In this document: positions 15,596 to 21,382 of the stretch, piece by piece
Layout: each line of letters starts with the position of its first letter
Position numbering within the stretch: the first letter of the stretch is position 1
Assembly (NCBI GenBank): GCA_026416655.1
Contig: JAOAES010000237.1
Location: forward strand, 1-22,162
Origin: Fimbriimonadales bacterium
Lineage (GTDB): Bacteria > Armatimonadota > Fimbriimonadia > Fimbriimonadales > GBS-DC
Reading direction: 5' to 3'
Length of the DNA: 22,162 bases
Notes under the pieces: model-generated
Told to the model about the DNA's origin: nothing
What the model saw: only the letters and a program-made list of their open reading frames with translations
Database searches by the model: none
Made by a program: the position numbers and the translations under genes

Positions 15596-16549
15596 TTACT
15601 GGCAGCCGTTGCCGAAGTTGAACAGCACAATCAGCAGGTCGGCGTCGTCCACCACGCCATCGCTGTTCACATCGGAGGCGGCGTCGTTCCCGCCGAAGTT
15701 GAACAGCACCTGTAGCAGGTCGGCGTCGTCCACGCAACGGTCGCAGTTCACATCGCCCGCCACAGCAGGTTTATCGCCCGGATTCAGGTTGCCCGGCGTC
15801 ACCTGACGATTGAACGCCGAAGGCAGCGTGCCGATAATCGCGCGGTTGGTGTTGCTGGTCTGATACGGACCAACAGCAGGGTCTCCACCAGATACCGTGC
15901 CTGCGTCCGCCGCGATGATTGAGCCGTTCTGGAAGAAGATGATCACATCAGGCTCCCAAGTGGTACCGTCGGCGCGGCGGCGGAGCGTGGGCTGAATATC
16001 GACGCCATTCAACTGCGTGGAGTAGATCGCATCGAACTCGCCAGCAGCCACATCGTCGTCCGTCCAGCCGAAAGCGTGGACGGCTTCCGTCCACAGCACA
16101 TTGTCAATAGTCCCGTCGTCGTTCGTATCGATGTCGCTGCCCGGCGCGCCTGTGAAGCCGCGCACCAGCGCGACTGTGTAACTATCGTTGCCCATTCCTG
16201 CAGCGGTGAAGGCGTTCACGATGGTCACCACCGTCGTCTCAGCAGCGGGAGCGGGTTGCAGTACCGCTGTACCGTCGCGCACCAGCAGCAAGCCGTTCGC
16301 GCCCGTGCTGTAGCTGCTCAGGTCGATTGCCCAATGGATGTTGCCCGGGTTGAATAGCCACTCGCCATCGATGCCAATCAGCCAGTAGCCCTGCAGAGAG
16401 AAGTTGGGCTTGCAGCTCTGAATCTCGATAAACTCGCGTCCTGCGTCCGGCGAGCCGGGGGGATTTACCAGCGCTTCCGTAATTCGCACTTGCGCCGTTG
16501 CCGTCCACGCCAAGCCCGCAATCGCCAGTAAACTCGCTATGCCTCTCAT
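15596..16549 (-). CDS. Secreted lamin-tail-like protein with C-terminal dockerin-like EF-hand pair
   Basis: The 317-residue product has a signal peptide (about 1-20, ending ATAQ). A beta-rich domain follows with VRITEALVNPPGSPDAGREF and LQGYWLIGIDGEW, resembling lamin-tail domains. An acidic loop DIDTNDDGTID (139-149) may bind calcium. The C-terminus carries two 27-residue dockerin-type repeats: GDVNCDRCVDDADLLQVLFN (265-284) and SDVNSDGVVDDADLLIVLFN (292-311), each a 12-residue D-x-N-x-D...D loop. The duplication is visible in DNA as an 81-bp offset (15611 and 15692). The first loop has R instead of Gly and a Cys pair (C269, C272). GGAGG lies 8 nt before the ATG. No cohesin is present in the window. 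Confidence 0.78.
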   Translation of the reverse strand: MRGIASLLAIAGLAWTATAQVRITEALVNPPGSPDAGREFIEIQSCKPNFSLQGYWLIGIDGEWLFNPGNIHWAIDLSSYSTGANGLLLVRDGTAVLQPAPAAETTVVTIVNAFTAAGMGNDSYTVALVRGFTGAPGSDIDTNDDGTIDNVLWTEAVHAFGWTDDDVAAGEFDAIYSTQLNGVDIQPTLRRRADGTTWEPDVIIFFQNGSIIAADAGTVSGGDPAVGPYQTSNTNRAIIGTLPSAFNRQVTPGNLNPGDKPAVAGDVNCDRCVDDADLLQVLFNFGGNDAASDVNSDGVVDDADLLIVLFNFGNGCQ

Positions 16550-16583
16550 TTCATCAGCCTCCAGCGTGAGAGTACCTGTGGAA

Positions 16584-16620
16584 TCGTTAAGCAGGCGTTA
16601 AAAAACATTTTTCTTAACGA
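16584..16620. promoter_or_regulatory. Candidate operator between divergent genes
   Basis: TCGTTAAG (16584-16591) and CTTAACGA (16613-16620) are perfect 8-bp inverted repeats separated by 21 bp. A third CGTTAA half-site starts at 16596, exactly 11 bp after the first. The cluster is in the AT-rich centre of the gap between the dockerin-like gene and the second prepilin, where a regulator could control both. No matching regulator is recognisable in the window. Confidence 0.4.
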
Positions 16621-16671
16621 AACCTTAAACTGCGCGACGGTATTCTCGAAGTGCCTTAGGAGGAGAACACT

Positions 16672-17457
16672 ATGCGGAAAGGCTTTACGCTGATCGAGTT
16701 GCTGGTGGTGATTGCGATTATCGCCATCTTAGCCGCGATTTTGTTCCCTGTGTTTGCGCAGGCGCGTGAGAAGGCGCGTCAGACGGTATGCGCCTCGAAC
16801 CTGAAGCAGCTGGGCATCGCGCAGCAGATGTATCTGCAGGATTTCGACGAGCAGTTCTTTACACGCCCCAGCAACCCCTCGATTCCCAACCGTTACTGGC
16901 AGGAGGACTGGTGGCCCTTCTTGCTGATTCCCTATATCAAGATGAAGCCCAACAGTATTCAGGGCACGCGCGACAACTTCTTCAGCTGCCCCAGCAACCC
17001 GATTGTTATGTCGCCGAACTTCCGCACGCGCCCGCTGCCAGAGTGGGGGCTGACCCTCTCGCCCGCGCGCACCTACGACTTCCACATGAGCTACGCGCTC
17101 AGCGAGCATGTGCTGGATCACCCTGCGATTGCCGTCTGGGAGAAGCCCGCCGAATCGCTCTTCCTGCTGGAGGTGCGCGGACGCGACGGTTCGGAACTGG
17201 CGAACTCGACGGCAGATACCGACATCGACTGCGGACAGACGAACGAGATCTGGTTCAAGCACTCTGGCGGCACGAACATCCTGTGGATGGACGGGCATGT
17301 GAAATGGCTGCGTCCGAGCCTGCGCGGCGGTCGGGACGGCAGGCTCCCTGGCGACTGGGTCTATCCCCCTTGCTGCGCGGACGGCGACAACTATCCATTC
17401 GGACCCTGGGCGCCGTGGGGCATGAACGCGCCGTTCCAGATTCGGTATTGCCAATAA
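16672..17457 (+). CDS. Prepilin-like protein, N-methylation motif and H-X9-DG box (second copy)
   Basis: The 261-residue product starts MRKGFTLIELLVVIAI, with the cleavage site after Gly and E5 of the mature form. It continues through ILFPVFAQAREKARQT and later a Cys-poor start of the globular domain (SNLKQLGIAQQMYLQDFDE). The C-terminal H-X9-DG motif is H in KHSGGT followed by WMDGH. It matches the other prepilin (6439-7347) almost perfectly over the first 38 residues, but the globular parts differ greatly, so the two are paralogues with distinct exposed domains. AGGAGG (16658-16663) lies 8 nt before the ATG. The C-terminus is rich in Cys, Trp and Pro (YPPCCADGDNYPFGPWAPWG). Confidence 0.9.
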   Translation: MRKGFTLIELLVVIAIIAILAAILFPVFAQAREKARQTVCASNLKQLGIAQQMYLQDFDEQFFTRPSNPSIPNRYWQEDWWPFLLIPYIKMKPNSIQGTRDNFFSCPSNPIVMSPNFRTRPLPEWGLTLSPARTYDFHMSYALSEHVLDHPAIAVWEKPAESLFLLEVRGRDGSELANSTADTDIDCGQTNEIWFKHSGGTNILWMDGHVKWLRPSLRGGRDGRLPGDWVYPPCCADGDNYPFGPWAPWGMNAPFQIRYCQ

Positions 17458-17465
17458 TCGGGAAT

Positions 17466-17524
17466 CGTCGGCGGGACGCCAACGCTGCGAGATTGCCCTG
17501 CGTAGCGTCGGCGTTCCGCTGACG
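17466..17524. repeat. 24-bp-stem hairpin of the GGGACGCCGACGCTACG family
   Basis: The arms 17466-17489 and 17501-17524 are complementary at 20 of 24 positions, plus three G-T wobbles and one mismatch, around an 11-nt loop. It lies between the convergent prepilin and LTxxQ genes and is followed by a short T-run (17534-17538) on the plus strand, so it may terminate the prepilin mRNA. The wobble pattern suggests that the RNA form matters for plus-strand transcripts. Confidence 0.75.
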
Positions 17525-17553
17525 AACCGCGCCATTTTTAACGCCGATTGCTA

Positions 17554-18147
17554 TTACTCCAAATTCTTCCTGCGCCACTCCTTGAGCAGTTCAGGAGCGC
17601 GCGCATCCAGAAACACATTCTCCACAAACAGTGCGTAGAGCTGGTCGTCCTTGAGCTGGGACACATCCACACGCGCCGACTCCAGCACCTCTTTGCTGCG
17701 CCCGACCATATAGCGCATTTGCTCCTCTGTGAAATGGGGTTTGAGTTCGGTTGCGACTTCGCTTACGACCTGCGCCCGGAGCTGGCGGCGTTTCTGCGCC
17801 GCGTCGGTCTCTAAGCGTTTGATGGTCTCTTGAAACTCCTTGGGCAGGCTCTTGCCGCGCGAGGTATCCTCGCGTATCTTCAAGATCTCCTCTTTGCGGT
17901 TGCGCAGCTCCTTCGCTTCTTCCTGAATCAGGCGTTCAAGCTGTTTATAGGCACGCTCATGCACGGGGATAAGTCGCTCAATCTGGGGTTTGGTGAGCTT
18001 GAGCGGGCGAATATTGTTGAACCAGGTGATGTCGCTGAGCGCAAGCAAGAGTTGGTCCACTTCCGAAAGCGTTGGTGTGTTCGCCTGTTGGGGAACGCCG
18101 AACACCAGCCCACAGGCAACCGCGATAACCAGCCCAATCCGCCTCAT
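17554..18147 (-). CDS. Secreted helical protein with LTxxQ-like motifs
   Basis: The 197-residue product has a signal peptide (MRRIGLVIAVACGLVFGVPQ, about 1-22). A nearly all-helical, highly charged body of coiled-coil character follows, with Lys/Glu/Arg-rich repeats from about 50 to 125. LTKPQIERL and the later FTEEQMRYM resemble the LTxxQ motif of Spy/CpxP-like periplasmic proteins, so a chaperone-like or envelope-stress role is possible but unproven. The start at 18147 is chosen because TATAAT ends 6 nt upstream and the signal peptide begins there. There is no Shine-Dalgarno, so the mRNA should be leaderless. Longer readings upstream run into cdd. It lies 26 nt after cdd but has its own promoter. 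Confidence 0.72.
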   Translation of the reverse strand: MRRIGLVIAVACGLVFGVPQQANTPTLSEVDQLLLALSDITWFNNIRPLKLTKPQIERLIPVHERAYKQLERLIQEEAKELRNRKEEILKIREDTSRGKSLPKEFQETIKRLETDAAQKRRQLRAQVVSEVATELKPHFTEEQMRYMVGRSKEVLESARVDVSQLKDDQLYALFVENVFLDARAPELLKEWRRKNLE

Positions 18148-18153
18148 GGCGTG

Positions 18154-18159
18154 ATTATA
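18154..18159 (-). promoter_or_regulatory. -10 box of the LTxxQ gene (leaderless)
   Basis: A perfect TATAAT on the minus strand is followed by only CACGCC before ATG. The predicted start of transcription is the start codon itself. No good -35 is seen. Confidence 0.55.
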
Positions 18160-18173
18160 CCTGCCTGGCGGAT

Positions 18174-18572
18174 TTACTTCAGGCGGAAACCGTGGGGTAT
18201 CAGCGATGCCAGCGTGTAGCGTTGCACGACGATATCGGGTTTGACAATCCACACGGCGCAGGCTTCGGGGTCGGGTGCGAACTCCAGCAGCACCTGCCGA
18301 CACGCGCCGCATGGGGTTCCCCCGTCGGGCGTGCAGACCGCAACCGCAGTAATCCGCTGCGCGCCTGCCATCACGGCGTGGCATACAGCAACGCGCTCGG
18401 CGCAGATACTCAAGCCGTAGCTGGCGTTCTCCACATTACAGCCCGCGAAGATGCGCCCGTCGTCCGTTTGCACCGCTGCACCGACGGGATAGCCTGAGTA
18501 GGGCGCATAGGCGTTCTGTCGTGCGGTGCGCGCTGCTTGAATCAACGCGCGCTCTGCAGCCGACAGGGTCAT
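18174..18572 (-). CDS. cdd: Cytidine deaminase
   Basis: The 132-residue product is a typical small tetrameric zinc cytidine deaminase of pyrimidine salvage (cytidine/deoxycytidine to uridine/deoxyuridine plus ammonia). FAGCNVENASYGLSICAE carries zinc ligand C57 and catalytic E59, and PCGACRQ carries zinc ligands C88 and C91. The N-terminal YAPYSGYPVGAA substrate segment is present. The ATG directly abuts the TAG of fmdB (0-nt gap), and a GGGGGAGG Shine-Dalgarno lies within the fmdB 3' end, so the two are translationally linked. Confidence 0.95.
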   Translation of the reverse strand: MTLSAAERALIQAARTARQNAYAPYSGYPVGAAVQTDDGRIFAGCNVENASYGLSICAERVAVCHAVMAGAQRITAVAVCTPDGGTPCGACRQVLLEFAPDPEACAVWIVKPDIVVQRYTLASLIPHGFRLK

Positions 18573-18902
18573 CTATTCGCCCTCCCCCGCGGCTTCCGCC
18601 GCCAGCTCCTCCTCGAAGAGTTCCTCCATCTCGTGCGGGTCTTCATCCATCGCCGCACTCATCTCACGCATAAAGCGGCGCAGCGTTTGTGGGTCATCGG
18701 GGTCGCCCGCGAACTCCATGCTGTCGGCAAGGTCGTCGAGCATCTGGTCTTCAGAGCGCAGACGCGCCACGCGCGATACAAGTCGCTTCGACTCCGTCGC
18801 GCCGCAGGCGGGGCAGGTCTGGGGATTGTCGCGCTCGGCAATCCCCAGCAGCCTCGAGAACCGTTTCCGACACTTCTGGCAGCGATACTCGTAGAGAGGC
18901 AT
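18573..18902 (-). CDS. FmdB-family zinc-ribbon protein with acidic tail
   Basis: The 109-residue product begins MPLYEYRCQKC with the FmdB/CxxC zinc ribbon (C8, C11, C30, C33). The ribbon is followed by about 70 residues rich in Asp and Glu that end EELAAEAAGEGE. FmdB-like proteins are small putative regulatory or adaptor proteins of unclear role; the acidic tail is longer than the Ser/Gly-rich tail I would expect. The gene starts 1 nt after the dehydrogenase stop, with AAGGTG as a modest Shine-Dalgarno, and abuts cdd. The three genes likely form one transcript. Confidence 0.85.
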   Translation of the reverse strand: MPLYEYRCQKCRKRFSRLLGIAERDNPQTCPACGATESKRLVSRVARLRSEDQMLDDLADSMEFAGDPDDPQTLRRFMREMSAAMDEDPHEMEELFEEELAAEAAGEGE

Positions 18903-18903
18903 T

Positions 18904-19830
18904 TCAGCCCATCACCTTCTGCAGCGTCTCTTTGAGCACGCTCGCCGACTTCTGCAGGGCGTCGCGCTCTTCATTCGAGACGCCGATCTCGATGACCGCT
19001 TCCACGCCGTTGCGCCCAACCTGCGTGGGCAGCGAGAAGCACACATCGCTGATGCCCAGCGCGCCCGTCTGCAGCGTGGACACGGGCAGAATCTGGTGCT
19101 TGTCCAGCGCGATTGCGTTCACAACCTGCGCGATGGACACGCCAACGGCATAACCTGCGCCGCCCTTGAGCCGAATCGCCTCCGCGCCTGAGTTCTTAGT
19201 GCGCTCAAATACGGCGTCCATCGCCTCCTTGCTGTAGCCGGGATAGTCGCGTATCGGCACGCCCGCAATCGTGGCGCAGCTCCACGCCGGAACCATCGAG
19301 TCGCCATGTTCGCCGAGAATCAGCGCGTCCACATCGGTCGCCGCCACGCCAAAATGCTCCGCCAAGAACGAGCGGAACCGACAGGTATCCAACACGGTGC
19401 CCAGCCCAATCACGCGCTCGGCAGGCAGTCCCGACTCTTTTACCGCCAAGTAGGTCAGAATATCCACGGGGTTAGACACCACGAGAAGGATGGCGTTCTC
19501 GGCGAGTGGCACGCCTTTGATGTTATTCAGAATCTCGCGGAACAGCCCGACGTTGCGGTTAATCAGCTCCAATCGGCTCTCATCGGGGCGTCGGCGCAAG
19601 CCGGCGGTGATAATCACGAGGTTTGCGCCTTGCAGGTCGGCGTAGTCGCCCGCGCTGAAGCGGATGGGCTGCGAGTACGCCGCGCCATGGCGCAAATCCA
19701 GCGCTTCGCCCTCCGCCGCTTCGCGATTCACATCGAGCAACACGACTTCAGAGACTGCGCCAATCAGTTGCAGAGTGAACGCGGCGTTCGAGCCGACGCG
19801 CCCGCCGCCGCCAATAATACCTACCTTCAT
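18904..19830 (-). CDS. Malate/L-lactate dehydrogenase family, NAD-dependent
   Basis: The 308-residue product has the Rossmann motif GIIGGGGRVGS (4-14), NAD-selecting D33 and SNPVDILTYLA (119-129). It also has D148 and R151 in LDTCRFR and catalytic H175 in LGEHGDS. These segments look like L-lactate dehydrogenase. However, the specificity loop reads TAGLRRRPDESR, placing Arg (R80) where LDHs have Gln102 and malate dehydrogenases have Arg. The following E84/S85 is again LDH-like. I favour malate as substrate but cannot exclude lactate. GGGAGG lies 7 nt before the ATG, and a TATACT -10 candidate (19887-19892) lies upstream. It leads the operon with fmdB and cdd. Confidence 0.87.
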   Translation of the reverse strand: MKVGIIGGGGRVGSNAAFTLQLIGAVSEVVLLDVNREAAEGEALDLRHGAAYSQPIRFSAGDYADLQGANLVIITAGLRRRPDESRLELINRNVGLFREILNNIKGVPLAENAILLVVSNPVDILTYLAVKESGLPAERVIGLGTVLDTCRFRSFLAEHFGVAATDVDALILGEHGDSMVPAWSCATIAGVPIRDYPGYSKEAMDAVFERTKNSGAEAIRLKGGAGYAVGVSIAQVVNAIALDKHQILPVSTLQTGALGISDVCFSLPTQVGRNGVEAVIEIGVSNEERDALQKSASVLKETLQKVMG

Positions 19831-19856
19831 TTTTTTGCCTCCCTAACTATCCAAAA

Positions 19857-19918
19857 GTGGCTTGGGCGTCCCCGCCCAACTGCAGTAGTATACCCCGTGG
19901 CTTGGGCGTCTCGCCAAG
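19857..19918. repeat. Two direct copies of GTGGCTTGGGCGTC, each forming a hairpin
   Basis: The 14-mer occurs at 19857-19870 and 19897-19910, exactly 40 bp apart. The first continues into TTGGGCG-TCCC-CGCCCAA (7-bp perfect stem) and the second into CTTGGGCG-TCT-CGCCAAG (bulged stem). Between them lies the probable -10 (TATACT on the minus strand, 19887-19892) of the dehydrogenase gene. The unit is related to GGGGACGCCAAG at 6393-6405. Confidence 0.65.
19887..19892 (-). promoter_or_regulatory. Possible -10 box of the dehydrogenase-fmdB-cdd operon
   Basis: TATACT on the minus strand, about 57 nt upstream of the dehydrogenase ATG and downstream of the purK stop. It lies between the two hairpin repeats. 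No clear -35 is visible. Confidence 0.35.
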
Positions 19919-19925
19919 CATCCCC

Positions 19926-21065
19926 TTACACCTGCCCCACCAATTCGAGCGTCCGCTGCAACAAAGCGTCCCGCTCCTCGCGCGTGTCGGCGCGTAGGGT
20001 GATGTGTCCCACCTTTCTGCCAGGGCGCGGCTCTTTGCCGTACAGGTGCAGGTGTGCGTTCGGGATGCACAATACGGATTCAATGGGGGGAATCGCGCCG
20101 ATGAGATTCACCATCGCACAGTAGCCACGCGGCGCGACGCTGCCCAGCGGCAAGCCCAGAATCGCGCGCAGGTGATTCTCGAACTGGCTGGTCTCTGAGC
20201 CTTCGATCGGCCCGTGCCCGCTGTTATGCACGCGCGGGGCAACCTCGTTCGCAAGCAACTGCCCGCCCACCTCGAACATCTCCAGCGCCACGACGCCGAC
20301 ATAGTCCAGCGATTCCAAAAGGCGGACGATGTAAACCTCACCCCCCTGCCCCCTCTCCGTCAACGGAGAGGGGTAGTTTGCAATTCCCTCTTCGTTTACG
20401 GAGAGAGGGGATTGGGGGATGAGGTCGGGGATCGAGACCCTCAATATCCCCTCTCGATGCCGATTCTCCACCAGCGGATAGACGGCGATTTCTCCTGTGA
20501 GCGAGCGCACACCAATCACGGAAACTTCGCGGTCGAACGGCACAAACGCTTCTGCAATCAGTGCGTGAGGCTCGAATCGCTGCACCCATTGAAGAAACTC
20601 TTCGCGGGTGCGCGCTATGCCCTGCCCCTTACCGTCGTACCCGAAGCGGCGCGTTTTCACCACGCAGGGCAACCCTACCACCTCCAGCGCAGCGTCAGGC
20701 TGGGCGGGGTCGATTGAAGCGAAGACAGGCGTGGGGATACCGATGGCGTTTAGGAACTGCTTCTCCAACAACCTGTCCTGAAAAATCTCCAGCGCACGCG
20801 GAGTAGGTCGGACGGGAACGCGCTCGGCGAGGAACCGCGCCGTCTCCAGCGGCACATTCTCGAACTCGTAGGTGATACACCACCTATCGTCGGCAAATCG
20901 GGCGAGGGCGTCCCAGTCGTCATAGGGCGCACTGCAGAGAGGCGCAACCTGTCCCGCGCAGGCATCGGGGCTGGGGTCATAAACTACCGTGCGAATCCCT
21001 AACGGGTAGCCCGCCAACGCGAGCATCCTGCCCAACTGTCCGCCGCCCAAAACACCGATGGTCAT
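19926..21065 (-). CDS. purK: N5-carboxyaminoimidazole ribonucleotide synthase PurK
   Basis: The 379-residue ATP-grasp enzyme carboxylates AIR with bicarbonate and ATP in purine synthesis. Visible are IGVLGGGQLGRML (3-15), FENVPLET, the ATP-grasp loop GYDGKGQG (142-149), the EVSVIGVR strand and NEVAPRVHNSGHG (273-285). Between ILRVSIP (207-213) and RLLESLDYVG (248-257) lies a segment of about 32 residues unlike the usual linker. It is encoded by a palindromic repeat (20335-20425) that keeps the frame open. The start ATG has no Shine-Dalgarno; TACAAT at 21079-21084 suggests a very short leader. No purE is adjacent. Confidence 0.93.
   Translation of the reverse strand: MTIGVLGGGQLGRMLALAGYPLGIRTVVYDPSPDACAGQVAPLCSAPYDDWDALARFADDRWCITYEFENVPLETARFLAERVPVRPTPRALEIFQDRLLEKQFLNAIGIPTPVFASIDPAQPDAALEVVGLPCVVKTRRFGYDGKGQGIARTREEFLQWVQRFEPHALIAEAFVPFDREVSVIGVRSLTGEIAVYPLVENRHREGILRVSIPDLIPQSPLSVNEEGIANYPSPLTERGQGGEVYIVRLLESLDYVGVVALEMFEVGGQLLANEVAPRVHNSGHGPIEGSETSQFENHLRAILGLPLGSVAPRGYCAMVNLIGAIPPIESVLCIPNAHLHLYGKEPRPGRKVGHITLRADTREERDALLQRTLELVGQV
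20335..20425. repeat. Palindromic repeat element inside purK
   Basis: The 91-bp segment is bounded by ACCTCA (20335-20340) and TGAGGT (20420-20425), with C and G runs just inside. It holds two hairpins: a perfect one, CCCCTCTCCGT (20350-20360) with ACGGAGAGGGG (20363-20373), and a similar imperfect one at about 20386-20409. It encodes part of PurK in frame, on the side reading PDLIPQSPLSVNEEG and SPLTERGQGGE. A related hairpin lies at 15533-15569. Confidence 0.75.
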
Positions 21066-21078
21066 ACCCGCACTGCCG

Positions 21079-21084
21079 ATTGTA
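21079..21084 (-). promoter_or_regulatory. Possible -10 box of purK
   Basis: TACAAT on the minus strand ends 13 nt before the purK ATG. The leader would be only about 6 nt, too short for a Shine-Dalgarno, and none is present. No -35 match is seen. Confidence 0.4.
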
Positions 21085-21343
21085 CCCTATGTCTCTATTC
21101 GTCTTCGGCTATTCGAAAAAAAATGAGCGACGCTGTCGAAAGGAGGATCAAAGCCCAGCGCCGCTGACATCTATTCAATTCGCCCTGTTGGAACGCCCTC
21201 GCAGGGCATTCCACCCTATTAAGACTCAAAACCTCCCCAAAAGCGGACAGCGAATTCCGCAATTCGGCGGGAATTCTCCGGAAATCGTTGCAGGATTGAC
21301 AGTGCAAGGAGAAGGGACGGTGATGAAGGCTGGAAGCGAAAGT

Positions 21344-21372
21344 TTGAGGTCAGAGGCAGAGAGAGGTATACT
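21344..21372 (+). promoter_or_regulatory. Sigma-70-type promoter TTGAGG-17-TATACT
   Basis: TTGAGG (21344-21349) and TATACT (21367-21372) are spaced by exactly 17 bp. The -10 ends 10 nt before the ATG at 21383, so the leader would be only about 3-4 nt. This supports 21383 over the in-frame ATG at 21323, which would lie upstream of the promoter. Confidence 0.5.
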
Positions 21373-21382
21373 TCTATCCGTT

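Larger units (their letters stand above)
21066..21382. other. Divergent intergenic region purK / histidinol-phosphatase
   Basis: About 317 bp without a convincing gene. It contains an imperfect hairpin at 21189-21213 (TGGAA, mismatch, GCCCT, loop CGC, AGGGC, TTCCA) and a small CGAATT-CCGC-AATTCG hairpin at 21251-21266. An A8 run lies near 21115. An isolated TTGACA at 21296-21301 has no -10 at the right distance. The promoters of the two flanking genes lie at its ends. The 14-codon ORF starting in the A-run is not supported. Confidence 0.6.

Noticed and set aside
16729..17535. 268-codon minus-strand ORF over the second prepilin
   Set aside because: It is the reverse frame of a confident prepilin and includes the intergenic hairpin.
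19306..20124. 272-codon plus-strand ORF spanning the dehydrogenase and purK
   Set aside because: It is antisense to two confident enzymes and has no recognisable motif or ribosome-binding site.
20335..20425. CRISPR-like repeat pair
   Set aside because: There are only two non-identical hairpins with no regular spacers, and the stretch lies inside an open purK frame.
21119..21163. 14-codon ORF after the A-run upstream of the histidinol-phosphatase
   Set aside because: It is too short, has no ribosome-binding site, and has an amino-acid content with no recognisable feature.
21323..21382. Upstream ATG for the histidinol-phosphatase
   Set aside because: It is in frame with a fair AAGGAG, but it would add 20 unconserved residues and precede the TTGAGG-17-TATACT promoter. 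It is kept as an alternative only.
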